Position numbers and translations under genes: made by a program
Shown: positions 63,531 to 64,000 of the stretch, piece after piece
Position numbering within the stretch: the stretch's first letter is position 1
How the letters are laid out: each line of letters opens with the position of its first letter
The notes under the pieces: generated by a model
Database searches by the model: none
Told to the model about the DNA's origin: nothing
What the model saw: only the letters and a program-made list of their open reading frames with translations
Source of the DNA: Nereocystis luetkeana
Taxonomy: Eukaryota; Sar; Phaeophyceae; Laminariales; Laminariaceae
Length of the DNA stretch: 64,000 nucleotides
Reading direction: 5' to 3'
Assembly (NCBI GenBank): GCA_031213475.1
Contig: JARUPZ010000002.1
Span: 1,922,001 to 1,986,000 of the forward strand

Positions 63531-64000
63531 CCTTTCGGTCGTCGACTTCCCCAACATTGGTGGCCACCAGAGCCTGGACCGTGACCACCGGGCCTGCTGC
63601 AACCTTGCCACCGAGCGCCAATAACGCGCCTACCGCCTCGTCCGCGAACCCCATGCCTTCACCGCTTCACGTCTGGCACGCCGCAACAACCCCATCGTAG
63701 ACGCCCTTCGTATGTCGCCCCCATACACCGTGGACGGCTGGACATGAGTCTACAACTCCGCGGCTACTATCCGCTACGGTGCCAAACAAAACACCAACAC
63801 CACCGTGCTCAAGACCAAGCTTCCCCTCAACTGGATTGGACCGTTCAAAATTCTCGCCGTAGACCCAGCACCGGCCTCTGACGTCCCCGACAACCGACCC
63901 CTCTACGACAAACTCCTCTTCCTCGACATACCCTCGGATCAACCTGGACGGGACTCCAAACGCCGCGTCTCCGTCGAGCGCTGCAAGCCATGCCGGAGCC
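63531..64000 (+). pseudogene. integrase C-terminal region, off right edge
   Basis: In other frames: NIGGHQSLDRDHRACCNLAT, stop near 63620, WT-stop-VYNSAATIRYGAK, then KLPLNWIGPFKILAVDPAPA and RRVSVERCKPC at the window end. Part of the usual C-terminal domain of this clade. Confidence 0.72.

Larger units (their letters stand above)
57401..64000 (+). mobile_element. Ty3/gypsy LTR retrotransposon, decayed, right end off window
   Basis: Order RT, RNase H, zinc-binding and integrase is that of Ty3/gypsy. The RT active site, RNase H, HHCC finger and integrase segments are visible; frameshifts, stops and a retroposon insertion show it is dead. No LTR pair can be tested inside the window and the 5' limit is approximate. 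Confidence 0.85.

Overview
The window is nuclear DNA of an intron-rich eukaryote. Three host genes have long spliceosomal introns and donors that are mostly GTGAGT/GTGAGG-like. The introns are crowded with short inverted-repeat elements, minisatellites and very long poly(C)/poly(G) runs, and a 100-N placeholder (21168-21267) shows it comes from a scaffold. Protein-level features (a plant/animal-type TFIIH p62, a ZnT1/ZRC1-type zinc transporter with a His-rich loop, a Ty3/gypsy polymerase, short TTAGGG tracts) fit a stramenopile, and a brown alga best. That placement is inference, not proof.

Layout. (1) 391-5044, minus: the first three exons of a SETD3/LSMT-like SET-domain methyltransferase that runs off the left edge. 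(2) 5045-5428: a 384-bp divergent promoter interval. (3) 5429-20022, plus: a ten-exon gene for the TFIIH core subunit p62/TFB1. All splice phases agree and the model gives 712 aa. (4) 20005-25649: a hairpin-rich tandem array overlapping the end of TFB1, the N gap and gene-free repeat DNA. (5) 25650-48692, minus: a zinc transporter of the cation diffusion facilitator family spread over about 23 kb. Each conserved segment can be found, but the reading frame is broken four times, three of them in homopolymer runs. Its 12.7-kb first intron is packed with MITEs. (6) 48693-56300: no recognisable gene. It holds a tRNA-like sequence, inverted repeats and a 4.5-kb duplicated block saturated with TAACA/TGTTA words. 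(7) about 57400-64000, plus: a decayed Ty3/gypsy retrotransposon (RT, RNase H, integrase) that continues past the right edge.

At least five dispersed repeat families recur: a TA-flanked MITE (about 21 copies or fragments), a TTAA/TTGA-flanked piggyBac-like MITE (about 10), a repeat ending in GAGTAC plus poly(C) (about 13 copies or fragments), a poly(A)-ended LINE-like retroposon (4) and a GATC-rich minisatellite family. The most interesting pattern is in the introns of all three genes. G-runs tend to follow donors and C-runs tend to precede acceptors, and the poly(C)-ended repeat supplies several of these tracts in matching orientation. In one case a 247-bp MITE landed exactly on a splice donor and left it usable.
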